A stretch of 64,000 nt of DNA from Nocardioides sp. (GTDB lineage Bacteria; Actinomycetota; Actinomycetes; Propionibacteriales; Nocardioidaceae), in assembly GCF_030150155.1 (NCBI RefSeq), contig NZ_JASLGR010000040.1, forward strand, positions 62,001-126,000, written 5' to 3'. Positions 50,661 through 59,539 of this stretch are shown in pieces. The notes beneath the pieces were generated by a model, which did no database searches, was not told the origin of the DNA, and worked only from the letters and a program-made list of their open reading frames with translations. A program made the translations under genes and the position numbers. Within the stretch, counting starts at the first letter, position 1. Each line of letters opens with the position of its first letter.

Positions 50661-52596
50661 GGCGGGGTGGTCAGCGAAGGTCTTCGTCCTCCGACGCCGG
50701 CCTTCAACGGGATCGGTGGGCGAGGGCAGAGCGATGGAGCGTAGCCGCCACGGCGGGAACGGGCGGTAGCCGGAGGCCAGGTACCGTCCGGGGAGCGTGC
50801 AGGGCCGTGTGCCGGGACTGCTGGCAGCCAGGGATCAGCTGGGCGCGAGGGTCTGACGGTCATGTCAGAGCCTGACGGGCGGACAGGCTCCCGGCGCTAG
50901 TGCGGGTTCCCGGGGGAAGGCGGCGCCTTGCGGGAAGGAAGGATCGTGGCGAGAGGGCAGGTTCGTCTCGGGAGCGCAGGCCCAACATGGGCGTCCTCGT
51001 ACGGACACGCTGGAGGATCAGCACCGGACGCCACCGGCAGCCACTCCTGGCGTCAGTGAGACGGACTCTGGCCACCGCTGGGACGGCGGTGAGGCGACTG
51101 CGGGTCACTCGCTGGTGGATCGGTCAGCCGTGGATCGGTCCCCACGGAGAACCCTCCGCGAGCCGTGGGAGCGCGCGGTGTCGGCACGGCCTCGCATTCG
51201 CTGGACCGCTCGCAGTCGGCCGCTCCCGAGGGGCGACTGGACGAAGGCACGGGGACATCCTCAGGGCGCAGCTCGTCCCTCCCCATGGCTGGCATCGTCG
51301 ATAGGCACCACTCCCCCGCAGCCAAGGAGACGTCTCAGTACCAACGATCGACCTGACCGGTGCCACCGCCGCACCAGTCGGTCACACCGTCTCGAAGTAC
51401 GGCTGCCATCGCCGCGTGTTTGTTTGGTTACGGCGGGTCCTCGAACGGCTTCGGCACCCGCTGTGCGGCCCCTGCCAGTCGGTAGGCGGCTGCCACGAGC
51501 CGGCACTCCGACAGGCTCATTCCTTCCACACACTGACGTGCCCGGTCGCAGTCCTGGCGCCGGTCCGAGGCCGCTGATGCGAGCTGTCTGACCGCGCTCG
51601 ATCGATACCGTCGTCCACCGAGGCACCGCACCACCTCGGAATGAGTTCGGACCCCGCTTGTAGGCGCCGCACCCGCTCCCACCGCGCCGACCGCCGCCTC
51701 CACAGAGCTCACCGTCAGGAACGCACGCTCCCCCTGTCACCCGTTGCGGACGCCCGTCGGCACGAGGTCCCTTCCCCTATGCCCCGGCAGACCCCCTCGG
51801 GATCAGTGACCCCCTCATCCCCCGTGACGGTCACACTCACAGCCGCCTCTGCCGGTGGCACTGTCACCGGTGGCGCTGTCGCGGAAGCCCCTGAGATCTC
51901 CCCAGCCACGGTTGCCCCTCACCACCAGTCCCGTCACCACCAGCCCGCTGCTCCGCCCACCACGGGAACCCTTGGCATCAGCCCCCGGCTCCACCACTCG
52001 CCGCCACCCCTCGACGACAGCAGTCCGAATCGCCCCTCAGAACTGCGTCCAGCGCACGTCCTCGTCGGCCACGAGCGCCCCGGTCGACGGACCGACCTCC
52101 ACAGACCCCCGGCAACGTCGCCCAGGCAACGATCCCGCTCTGCGGCATATGCCAACCGCCGTCACGGCGCCAACCACCCGACTGGTAGCGGTCGACACCA
52201 CCTGGCCCTGGGCATCCACAGCCCACACTCCTCCGCAGTGTCCTTCACTCCCCAGACCCGCACCGGTCTCACCCTGAGGCACGACCCCTCCCACTCCTCC
52301 GTTTCACGTGAAACATCCACACCGACCCGAAGAAGCCAGAAATCCACGAAGACACCCCGAAAAACGAGGCCACAGAATCCAATCTGACGGACGAACAGGG
52401 ATCCAGTGGACCTCGGGCCCATTGAACCCATGAGAGGCCTCCCAGTGGCCTCCTGGGGCCGATTTTCAGATCAGGGGTCGACGCCGAGCGACGAAAACGC
52501 CTCCGACTGGCCCGGAAGCCACTCCTCAGCCACCCGTCACGCACCAGACAACCTGACATCACACGTTGCCACAAAGCGAACGACCCCGAAACGCAC
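50661..52596. other. 1.9-kb stretch without a convincing gene, containing one parS
   Basis: Between rsmG and the jag terminator no frame encodes a recognisable domain. Open frames exist on both strands but are rich in S, R, P, T and H without consistent third-position G/C bias. The plus strand looks G-rich at about 50661-51060 and strongly C-rich at 51640-52330, so GC skew switches within the gap. In other actinobacteria rsmG and jag are usually close neighbours. I see no tRNA, and no repeat beyond the parS at 52300-52315. It may hold a degraded gene, a non-coding RNA or a domain for ParB loading. Confidence 0.6.
52300..52315. promoter_or_regulatory. parS site in the gene-free region
   Basis: CGTTTCACGTGAAACA, 15 of 16 matches to parS, roughly 1.6 kb from the next site and 280 bp from the jag terminator. 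Confidence 0.9.
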
Positions 52597-52628
52597 GAGA
52601 GCCCCGCTTCCGAAGAAACGGGGCTCTC
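52597..52628 (-). terminator. Terminator of the rpmH-rnpA-yidD-yidC-jag operon
   Basis: GAGAGCCCCG (52597-52606) pairs perfectly with CGGGGCTCTC (52619-52628) around a 12-base loop, 15 bp beyond the jag stop. Confidence 0.9.
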
Positions 52629-52642
52629 GAACCAGAACTGGA

Positions 52643-53200
52643 TCAGGCGGGCTGCACCACGACGTACCGTCGCGGCTCCACACCCTCCGAGGACGACGTC
52701 AGGCCGGCGGCGGCGACGGCGTCGTGGACGACCTTCCGCTCGAAGGGCGACATCGGCGACAGCGAGACCGGGGCACCGGAAGCCTGGACCTCGGCCACGG
52801 TCGACGCCGCGAGCTCCTCCAGGGTGGCCCGACGGCCGGCACGGTAGCCGGAGATGTCGAGCATGAGGCGCGACCGCTCCCCCGTCTCCCGGTAGACGGC
52901 CAGACGGGTGAGCTCCTGGAGCGCCTCCAGGACAGCACCGTCGCGACCCACCAGGTGGGTGAGGTCGGCACCGACGATCGAGACAGCGGCACGGTCGCCG
53001 TCGACGTCCATGTCGAGGTCGCCATCCAGGTCGGCGATGTCGAGGAGCTCCTCGAGGTAGTCCGCGGCGATGTCGCCCTCGGCCTCGAGCTCCTTGACCC
53101 GCTTGGACGCACCCGACGGAGCAGGGGCGGTCTCGTCGGCCGACTCGATGGAGACGGCGTCAGCCTCGACGGGCTCGACCACGTCGTTCTCTTCAGTCAC
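52643..53200 (-). CDS. jag: Jag-like RNA-binding protein (KhpB/EloR)
   Basis: 185 aa. A KH-type domain (about 45-115; VGRDGAVLEALQELTRLAVY) is followed by an R3H domain (AASTVAEVQASGAPVSLSPM, then FERKVVHDAVAAA). The first ~40 residues are acidic; the family's N-terminal Jag domain is absent, as usual in actinobacteria. Start GTG 53200 with AGAGGAA upstream rather than the frame's first ATG, which overlaps yidC. Members control cell elongation with KhpA. Confidence 0.93.
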   Translation of the reverse strand: MTEENDVVEPVEADAVSIESADETAPAPSGASKRVKELEAEGDIAADYLEELLDIADLDGDLDMDVDGDRAAVSIVGADLTHLVGRDGAVLEALQELTRLAVYRETGERSRLMLDISGYRAGRRATLEELAASTVAEVQASGAPVSLSPMSPFERKVVHDAVAAAGLTSSSEGVEPRRYVVVQPA

Positions 53201-53249
53201 TTCGCATTCCTCTTCAAGGGGAGTGGGTGCCGGTTGCCCGGCGGAGGTC

Positions 53250-54194
53250 TTACTGGCCGGGGCGCTGCTTCTTCCGCTCGGCCTTGCTCTGCCGCTTCGG
53301 CTGCTGGCGCGTCGAGGGACGCTGCTCCTCAGCCTCGGTCTCGACGACGACGCCCTGGGCACCGGTCGCGAGACCCTTCGCAGCGTTCTTCTCGCGGTCA
53401 CGGGCCTCCTTCGCCTTGGCGGCGGGAGTGCCCGGAGCGGGGTTGTTCCGGATGACGTAGAACTGCTGGCACATCGTCCACAGGTTCGAGGTCGTCCAGT
53501 AGAGCATCAGGCCGATCGGGAAGGCGATACCACCGACGGCGAACACGATCGGGAGGACGTAGAGCAGGATCTTCTGCTGCTGGGCGTACGGGCCGCTCAT
53601 CGCGTCCGCCGGCATGTTCTTGCTCATCAGCTGGCGCTGGGTGATGAACGTCGTGGCAGTCATCGCGATGACCAGGATGATCGCCAGTACGACGACGTTG
53701 GTGTTGTTGTGCCCGGTCAGGGTGTCGGAGATACGCGCGCCGAAGATCGATCCGTCGTGGATCTGCTGGACGTCGTGCGCCTTGAGGAAGCCCTTGGGCT
53801 TCAGCTTCGCCGCGTTGTTGATCAGGTGGAACAGCGACAGGAAGATCGGCATCTGGATCAGGAGCGGCAGGCACGAGGCGAACGGGTTGGTGCCCGTGTC
53901 CTTGTACAGCTTCATCGTCTCCTGGGCGAGACGCTCACGATCGTGGCCGTACTTCTTCTGCAGCTCCTTGACCTTCGGCTGGATCAGCTGCATGTTCCGG
54001 CTGGAGTTGATCTGCTTGACGAACAGCGGGATCAGCAGAGCACGGATGGTGACCGTCAGGCCGATGATGGACAGCGCCCACGCCCAGCCCGACGCGGGGT
54101 CGAGCACGACGCCGATGACCTTGTGCCAGGCCAGCAGGATCGCCGAGATGGCGTAATACAGCGGGGTGCCGATGGCGACGATGATGCTTCCCAC
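53250..54194 (-). CDS. yidC: Membrane protein insertase YidC/Oxa1
   Basis: 314 aa. Five hydrophobic segments; WALSIIGLTVTIRALLIPLF contains the hydrophilic-groove arginine, followed by the cytoplasmic KVKELQKKYGHDRERLAQE loop and PLLIQMPIFLSLFHLI. Shorter than Gram-negative YidC because the large periplasmic domain is missing, as expected for actinobacteria. The tail is basic (QPKRQSKAERKKQRPG). In the rpmH operon. Confidence 0.96.
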   Translation of the reverse strand: MGSIIVAIGTPLYYAISAILLAWHKVIGVVLDPASGWAWALSIIGLTVTIRALLIPLFVKQINSSRNMQLIQPKVKELQKKYGHDRERLAQETMKLYKDTGTNPFASCLPLLIQMPIFLSLFHLINNAAKLKPKGFLKAHDVQQIHDGSIFGARISDTLTGHNNTNVVVLAIILVIAMTATTFITQRQLMSKNMPADAMSGPYAQQQKILLYVLPIVFAVGGIAFPIGLMLYWTTSNLWTMCQQFYVIRNNPAPGTPAAKAKEARDREKNAAKGLATGAQGVVVETEAEEQRPSTRQQPKRQSKAERKKQRPGQ

Positions 54195-54224
54195 GAGGGA
54201 TCAGGCTCCTTGCTTGGCGCAGTT

Positions 54225-54452
54225 CTAGTGATCAGGGTGTGCGGACGGTACCGGGTCGTACCCACCTGCCGCCCACGGGTGGCAGCGCAGCACGCGACGC
54301 ATCGCCAGCCAACTGCCCTTCACGGCACCATGCTCGCGCACAGCGTCCAAAGCGTAGGCGGAACAGGTCGGGTAGTACCGGCAGACCTGCCCATACAACG
54401 GGCTGATCGCGAACCGATACGCCCGCAGGAGGCCGATGAGGACGTACTTCAT
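54225..54452 (-). CDS. yidD: Membrane protein insertion efficiency factor YidD
   Basis: 75 aa with the DUF37 signature GQVCRYYPTCSAYALDAV and HPWAAGGYDPVP. An N-terminal amphipathic helix (YVLIGLLRAYRFAISPLYG) attaches it to the membrane. ATG 54452 overlaps the rnpA stop by four bases (ATGA). Confidence 0.95.
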   Translation of the reverse strand: MKYVLIGLLRAYRFAISPLYGQVCRYYPTCSAYALDAVREHGAVKGSWLAMRRVLRCHPWAAGGYDPVPSAHPDH

Positions 54453-54790
54453 CGATCCACCCGCTGGAGGCAACGAGCCAGATCGGCTCGCAGTTCCTCC
54501 GATGAGGCGGTCGCAGCAGCCGGGAGCGCTCGGACCACAAGCACAGCAGAGCCCGGGAGCGCATCAAGCAGCTCCCGGGCCTGGTGTCGAAGTCGACGCT
54601 TCACGCGATTGCGCGTCACCGCCGGACCTACAGCCTTGCTGACCACGAACCCCACACGCGCGCCAGTGCCGCCGTCCTCGTTTCCGAGGTCGGCGTGCAC
54701 CACCAGCGTCCGCGAAGCCGCACGACGTCCCCTCCGAACGGTGGCGGTGAAGCCGACCGAATCAGTGAGGCGATGCGACCGGGGAAGCAC
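54449..54790 (-). CDS. rnpA: Ribonuclease P protein component
   Basis: 113-aa basic protein assisting RNase P RNA in tRNA 5' processing. The RNR motif is in GPAVTRNRVKRRLRHQAREL, preceded by ARVGFVVSKAV. Start GTG 54790; the open frame to 54913 would overlap rpmH. Between rpmH and yidD. Confidence 0.94.
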   Translation of the reverse strand: MLPRSHRLTDSVGFTATVRRGRRAASRTLVVHADLGNEDGGTGARVGFVVSKAVGPAVTRNRVKRRLRHQARELLDALPGSAVLVVRALPAAATASSEELRADLARCLQRVDR

Positions 54791-54812
54791 GGTCAGTCGA
54801 GGCCGAACGGCC

Positions 54813-54950
54813 TCAGACCGCGAGGTCCTTGCGGCCCTTGCGGCGGCGCGTCGCGAGGATCGCACGGCCGGCACGGGTGCGCATGCGCAGGCGGAAACCG
54901 TGCGTCTTGGCACGACGACGGTTGTTCGGCTGGTACGTACGCTTGCTCAC
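54813..54950 (-). CDS. rpmH: 50S ribosomal protein L34
   Basis: 45-aa highly basic protein: MSKRTYQPNNRRRAKTHGFR, then ATRRRKGRKDLAV at the end, the L34 signature. Start GTG 54950. First gene of the minus-strand operon, divergent from dnaA. Confidence 0.98.
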   Translation of the reverse strand: MSKRTYQPNNRRRAKTHGFRLRMRTRAGRAILATRRRKGRKDLAV

Positions 54951-55289
54951 GAGCTTGTCCTTTGATCAGTTCTTGGGAAGTGTCCGCACGAAACGAGACA
55001 CCTCGACACCTTGGCAGCGTCGAACCCATTCCTAGCGACCGCCAAACGGTACGCGTTCGGGATTGACAGGGTCAAACCCTGGGCGATAGCACGCTCCAGC
55101 CGGCCGTCCGAGCCTGTGGACAACCGGTTGCTGATGGCGGCCACTGCGGGTTACGTTCGCGGCCTGCTGAGCGAGTTTACGCCTGAAAATTGCTCCACAG
55201 CTTGTGGAAAAGGCTGTGGAGAGTGTTCGGGCTTAGGGTGAGACCCTACGAAATCCGTAGTTCAACCGTCTCATAGGGGAGGCCGCTGC
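54951..55289. promoter_or_regulatory. rpmH-dnaA intergenic region with DnaA boxes
   Basis: 339 bp of divergent control sequence. DnaA-box-like matches are TGTGGACAA (55115-55123), TTGCTCCACA (55190-55199), TGTGGAAAA (55204-55212) and TGTGGAGAG (55215-55223). TAGGGT (55234-55239) and ACCCTA (55243-55248) form a perfect 6-3-6 inverted repeat upstream of dnaA. DnaA autoregulation of dnaA is the likely use; it may also form part of a bipartite origin. Confidence 0.7.
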
Positions 55290-56810
55290 ATGGAGTCGAG
55301 CGGGACCCAGGATCCCGATCAGGAGACCATCTTCGAGCGGGCCTGGCAGGCAGTCGTCGCCGGGCTTCAGCCCAGCCAACAGGCATGGGTCCGCACCAGT
55401 GCACCTGTCGCCATCCATGGCGACACCGCGATCGTGGCGGTGCCCAACGACTTCACCCGCAACCGCCTCGAGGGTGCGCTCCGTTCGCACCTGGAGGAGG
55501 CCCTCTCGGACCAGCTGCGCTCCGAGGTCCGGATCGCCGTCACGGTCAACCCGGCCCTCGAGGTCGACGCAGCCCCGGAGGAGCCGCCGGCAGCGCCGTC
55601 ACCGAAGCGCGATCACGTCGACCACACCGACGGCCCGCTGACCCCGACCCTGGACTTCTCCTCGGTCGGCGCCGAGGACGGCCCGGACCACCGCAGTCGC
55701 GTGCAGCCGCCGGCCCTGGTGCCCACGCCGGCACGCCAGCAGCGCCCCGAGGACGCGGCCCAGAGCACGCTGGAGACGCGGCTCAACCCGAAGTACACCT
55801 TCGAGACGTTCGTCATCGGCTCCTCGAACCGGTTCCCGCACGCAGCGGCGATCGCGGTCTCCGAGGCGCCCGGTCGGGCGTACAACCCGCTGCTGGTCTA
55901 CGGCGACTCCGGGCTGGGCAAGACCCACCTGCTGCACGCCATCGGCCACTACGTCCGCTCGCTCTACCACGGTGCCAAGGTGCGCTACGTCAGCAGCGAG
56001 GAGTTCACGAACGAGTTCATCAACGCGATCCGTGACGACCGCCAGGACCGCTTCAAGAAGCGGTACCGCGACGTCGACGTCCTGCTGATCGACGACATCC
56101 AGTTCCTCGAGGGCAAGACGCAGACGCAGGAGGAGTTCTTCCACACCTTCAACGCGCTGCACAACGCCAACAAGCAGATCGTGCTGACCTCCGACCGCAG
56201 CCCGAAGCGCCTGGAGGCGCTGGAGGACCGGCTGCGCAACCGGTTCGAGTGGGGCCTGATCACCGACGTCCAGCCGCCCGACGTCGAGACCCGGATCGCG
56301 ATCCTGCGCAAGAAGGCAGCGATGGAGCGGCTCACCGCACCGCCGGACGTGCTGGAGTTCATCGCCACCAAGATCCAGACGAACATCCGGGAGCTCGAGG
56401 GCGCACTGATCCGTGTGACGGCCTTCGCCAACCTCAACCGCCAGGACGTCGACATGTCCCTGGCCGAGATCGTGCTCAAGGACCTGATCCCCGAGGGTGG
56501 GGAGCCGGAGATCACCACCGGCCTGATCATCACGCAGACGGCCGCCTACTTCGGGATCTCCATCGACGAGATCACCGGGCCCTCGCGGGGACGTCATCTG
56601 GTGATGGCTCGCCAGATCGCGATGTACCTGTGCCGGGAGCTCACCGACCTCTCGCTGCCGAAGATCGGAGCGCTGTTCGGCGGCCGCGACCACACCACGG
56701 TGATGTACGCCGAGCGCAAGATCAACCAGCTGCTCGCCGAGCGTCGCGCGGTGTTCAACCAGGTCACCGAGCTCACCAACCGGGTGAAGGTGACGGCTCG
56801 CCAGAGCTGA
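55290..56810 (+). CDS. dnaA: Chromosomal replication initiator DnaA
   Basis: 506 aa. Domain I (about 5-85) opens with FERAWQAVVAGLQPSQQAWV, followed by a proline/aspartate-rich domain II (about 90-160), the AAA+ domain III with Walker A YGDSGLGKTHLLHAIGHYV and Walker B DVLLIDDIQFLEG, and domain IV with the DnaA signature RQIAMYLCRELTDLSLPKIG, then GGRDHTTVMYAERK. Start ATG 55290 with GGGGAGG upstream. Confidence 0.98.
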   Translation: MESSGTQDPDQETIFERAWQAVVAGLQPSQQAWVRTSAPVAIHGDTAIVAVPNDFTRNRLEGALRSHLEEALSDQLRSEVRIAVTVNPALEVDAAPEEPPAAPSPKRDHVDHTDGPLTPTLDFSSVGAEDGPDHRSRVQPPALVPTPARQQRPEDAAQSTLETRLNPKYTFETFVIGSSNRFPHAAAIAVSEAPGRAYNPLLVYGDSGLGKTHLLHAIGHYVRSLYHGAKVRYVSSEEFTNEFINAIRDDRQDRFKKRYRDVDVLLIDDIQFLEGKTQTQEEFFHTFNALHNANKQIVLTSDRSPKRLEALEDRLRNRFEWGLITDVQPPDVETRIAILRKKAAMERLTAPPDVLEFIATKIQTNIRELEGALIRVTAFANLNRQDVDMSLAEIVLKDLIPEGGEPEITTGLIITQTAAYFGISIDEITGPSRGRHLVMARQIAMYLCRELTDLSLPKIGALFGGRDHTTVMYAERKINQLLAERRAVFNQVTELTNRVKVTARQS

Positions 56811-57309
56811 GCCCGCCCGCTCCACGACGTACGACGACGACCGCCGGACCCGACAGGGCCGGCGGTCGTGTCGTCTGCGGCGGGGGAGGGGCACCGGAGT
56901 CGGCGCCGATGTTCCTCCACGGAACCGTCCCAAGCCTGTGGATAACTAGGGGGTCAACAAATGAATTACACGGTGGTGAGATGAGGATCGGCTACGTCCG
57001 AACCCATAACCGGGGTCCCGGCTCCACAGTCACCGACGGCCCGTCCAGATTTCATCCCCAGGCCCTGTGAACAGCGTTTCGCCGACGCGACCTGCGGAAA
57101 CGTCGGTTGTCCACAGTTTCCACCGACGCTATGACTCCTATGGAACTACAAGCACGACATTTCCACGTGGAAACCCTCCAGGCCCTCTTCCTGGGGAAAA
57201 CCAAGCCGCCCTCCCGCTCTGCGGGTGTGCGTGGCAGGATTCAGAGTCCGACAGTGTCGTCACCGAGCGACGACACCTCAGCCCGTCATGACCGGAAAGG
57301 TCCCTCATC
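56811..57309. other. oriC: oriC (dnaA-dnaN intergenic)
   Basis: About 500 bp. A dnaA terminator hairpin occupies 56838-56868. DnaA boxes include TGTGGATAA (56937-56945) and TTGTCCACA (57107-57115), plus weaker TTTCCACCG, GCTCCACAG and TGCGGAAAC copies. A palindrome TTTCCACGTGGAAA at 57160-57173 is two opposed overlapping half-boxes. The AT-richest piece, 56941-56972 (GATAACTAGGGGGTCAACAA and neighbours), is the best unwinding-element candidate. Confidence 0.85.
56838..56868 (+). terminator. Hairpin after dnaA
   Basis: CGACCGCCGG pairs with CCGGCGGTCG, a perfect 10-bp stem with an 11-base loop, 28 bp beyond the dnaA stop. Confidence 0.8.
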
Positions 57310-58440
57310 GTGAAGTTCCGCGTCGACCGCGACGTCTTCGCTGACGCCGTTGCCTGGGCAGCTCGCAGCCTCCCGGTCCGTCCCAGCACCCCGGTGCTCT
57401 CCGGTCTCCTGATCGAGGCCACCGAGTCCGGCCTCGTGCTGTCGAGCTTCGACTACGAGACGTCGGCACGCGCCACGTTCGCGGCCGAGATCATCGACGA
57501 GGGCAAGGTGCTGGTCAGCGGCAAGCTGCTGGCCGACATCGTCAAGAGCCTGCCGGCTAAGCCGGTCGAGCTCACCCTCGACGGCGCCCGGGTGAGTCTC
57601 ACCTGCGGCTCGGCCCGGTTCAGCCTCCAAACCATGCCCGTCGAGGACTACCCGACCCTGCCCGAGATGCCGACCTCGGCGGGCACGGTGAAGAGCGAGG
57701 AGTTCGCTCACGCCGTGGCCCAGGCCGTCACGGCCGCCGGTCGCGACGACATGCTCCCGGTGCTGACCGGTGTGCGCCTCGAGATCGACGGCACCACGAT
57801 CGCGCTGCTCGCCACCGACCGGTTCCGGCTCTCCATCCGCGAGCTCACCTGGGACCCGGCCACCCCCGACAGCAACCTGGCGGCGCTCGTGCCAGCGAAG
57901 GTGCTCGCCGACACCGCGAAGTCCCTGACCGCCGGCTCGGCGATCACGATCGCGCTGGCCAGTGCCGGCAACGGCGAGGGCATCATCGGCTTCGAGGGGC
58001 AGGTCGCGGGCGGCGTACGCCGGACCACGACCCGTCTGCTGGACGGGGAGTTCCCCAAGGTCCGCAGCCTCTTCCCCAGCGAGCACCTCACCATCGCGAA
58101 GGTCGACAAGGCGGCGCTGATCGACTCGGTCAAGCGCGTCTCCCTCGTCGCCGAGCGCAACACCGCGGTCCAGCTGGCGTTCAACGACGGCGTGCTGACC
58201 CTCGACGCCGGCACCGGCGACGAGGCCCAGGCCTCGGAGTCGATCCAGGCCGAGGTCACTGGCGAGGACCTCACCACGGGCTTCAACCCGCAGTACCTGC
58301 TCGACGGTCTCAACGCCATCGACGCGGGCGTGGTGGAGCTCGCCTTCACCCAGGCCGCCAAGCCGGTGGTCATCTCGGGCGCCACTGACGCTGACGCCGA
58401 GTTCCGCTACCTGCTGATGCCGCGCCGCCTGCTCTCCTGA
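57310..58440 (+). CDS. dnaN: DNA polymerase III sliding clamp (beta subunit)
   Basis: 376-aa processivity clamp with three similar domains: MKFRVDRDVFADAVAWAARS, VLSGLLIEA and VLTGVRLEIDGTTIALLATD, and the end MPRRLLS with the hydrophobic cleft partner-binding residues. Start GTG 57310 with GGAAAGG upstream. Between oriC and gnd. Confidence 0.98.
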   Translation: MKFRVDRDVFADAVAWAARSLPVRPSTPVLSGLLIEATESGLVLSSFDYETSARATFAAEIIDEGKVLVSGKLLADIVKSLPAKPVELTLDGARVSLTCGSARFSLQTMPVEDYPTLPEMPTSAGTVKSEEFAHAVAQAVTAAGRDDMLPVLTGVRLEIDGTTIALLATDRFRLSIRELTWDPATPDSNLAALVPAKVLADTAKSLTAGSAITIALASAGNGEGIIGFEGQVAGGVRRTTTRLLDGEFPKVRSLFPSEHLTIAKVDKAALIDSVKRVSLVAERNTAVQLAFNDGVLTLDAGTGDEAQASESIQAEVTGEDLTTGFNPQYLLDGLNAIDAGVVELAFTQAAKPVVISGATDADAEFRYLLMPRRLLS

Positions 58441-58499
58441 GCGACGCCGCGGACGCGGCTCTCGAAGTATTTTCCCCAACCACGCGAAGGATGAAGCTG

Positions 58500-59381
58500 A
58501 TGCATCTTGGTCTCATCGGTCTGGGCAAGATGGGTGGCAACATGCGCACCCGCCTGCGCAACGCCGGCCACGACGTCACGGGATTCGACCACAACCCCGA
58601 GCTGAGCGACGTCGCGTCGCTCGCCGAGCTCGTTGAGGCACTGCCCTCGCCCAAGGTGGTCTGGGTGATGGTGCCGGCCGGTGACCCGACCCGCTCCACG
58701 ATCGCCAGCCTCAAGGAGCTGCTCGGCGAGGGCGACCTGGTCGTCGACGGCGGCAACTCGAAGTACACCGACGACGCGATCAACGCGGCGTCGCTGGCCG
58801 AGAAGGGCATCGGCTTCGTCGACTGCGGCGTCTCCGGCGGCGTGTGGGGTCTGCAGAACGGCTACGCCCTGATGTACGGCGGCAAGGCCGAGGACGCCGA
58901 GAAGGTCATGCCCGCCTTCCTCGCCCTCAAGCCGTCCGACACCGAGGACGGCCTCGTGCACTGCGGCTCCACGCCCGGCGCCGGGCACTTCTCGAAGATG
59001 GTCCACAACGGCATCGAGTACGCGATGATGCAGTCCTACGCCGAGGGCTGGGAGCTGCTGGAGAAGGCCGAGATCGTTGAGAACGTTCCGGAGATCTTCG
59101 CGTCGTGGCGCACCGGGACCGTGGTCCGGTCCTGGCTGCTCGACCTGCTGGTCGACCAGATCCGTGCCGACGAGCACCTCGACGCGATCAAGGGCTACGC
59201 CGAGGACTCCGGCGAGGGCCGGTGGACCGTCGAGGCAGCGATCGAGCACGCCGTGCCGATGCCGGCGATCTCGGCCTCGCTCTTCGCCCGCTTCGTCTCC
59301 CGCCAGGAGGACGACTACGCGATGAAGGCGATCGCCGCGATGCGTAACGGCTTCGGCGGCCACGCGGTCGTCAAGGAGTGA
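58500..59381 (+). CDS. gnd: 6-phosphogluconate dehydrogenase (decarboxylating), short type
   Basis: Oxidises 6-phosphogluconate to ribulose 5-phosphate. 293 aa, the short YqeC/GntZ class typically NAD-using, not the 470-aa dimeric class. MHLGLIGLGKMGGNMRTRL binds the cofactor; the DGGNSKYTDD and KMVHNGIEYAMMQ motifs bear the substrate and catalytic lysine-asparagine residues. ATG 58500 is preferred because GAAGGA sits eight bases upstream; ATG 58491 has no site. A gnd gene between dnaN and recF is common in actinobacteria. Confidence 0.92.
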   Translation: MHLGLIGLGKMGGNMRTRLRNAGHDVTGFDHNPELSDVASLAELVEALPSPKVVWVMVPAGDPTRSTIASLKELLGEGDLVVDGGNSKYTDDAINAASLAEKGIGFVDCGVSGGVWGLQNGYALMYGGKAEDAEKVMPAFLALKPSDTEDGLVHCGSTPGAGHFSKMVHNGIEYAMMQSYAEGWELLEKAEIVENVPEIFASWRTGTVVRSWLLDLLVDQIRADEHLDAIKGYAEDSGEGRWTVEAAIEHAVPMPAISASLFARFVSRQEDDYAMKAIAAMRNGFGGHAVVKE

Positions 59382-59382
59382 C

Positions 59383-59450
59383 GCGGTGCGGGTCGACCAG
59401 ACCCGCACCGCCGTGTGCAGCGCGCCCCGGGCCGGACGGTCCGGGGCGCG
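59383..59450 (+). terminator. Two tandem hairpins after gnd
   Basis: GCGGTGCGGGT (59383-59393) pairs with ACCCGCACCGC (59401-59411); then CGCGCCCCGG (59421-59430) pairs with CCGGGGCGCG (59441-59450). Both stems are perfect. A -10-like TAGAAT at 59459-59464 follows, a probable recF promoter. Confidence 0.8.
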
Positions 59451-59539
59451 ATCCGCTCTAGAATGGGTGTGCCGGGGGACAGGCCCCAGGGCCGGACCGG
59501 CCGGCACAGGCGACCACAGTGAAGCGAGCGGGGTGAACG

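Noticed and set aside
51428..51712. 94-codon minus-strand frame in the same region
   Set aside because: No ribosome site and no recognisable family; kept as non-coding pending transcript data.
51641..52387. 248-codon frame in the gene-free region
   Set aside because: S, T, H, P and R-rich, no start signal, no domain, and it ends across a parS site; composition fits random GC-rich sequence.
57160..57173. parS in oriC
   Set aside because: The palindrome is TTTCCACGTGGAAA, lacking the GTTTCACGTGAAAC core, so it is not a parS.
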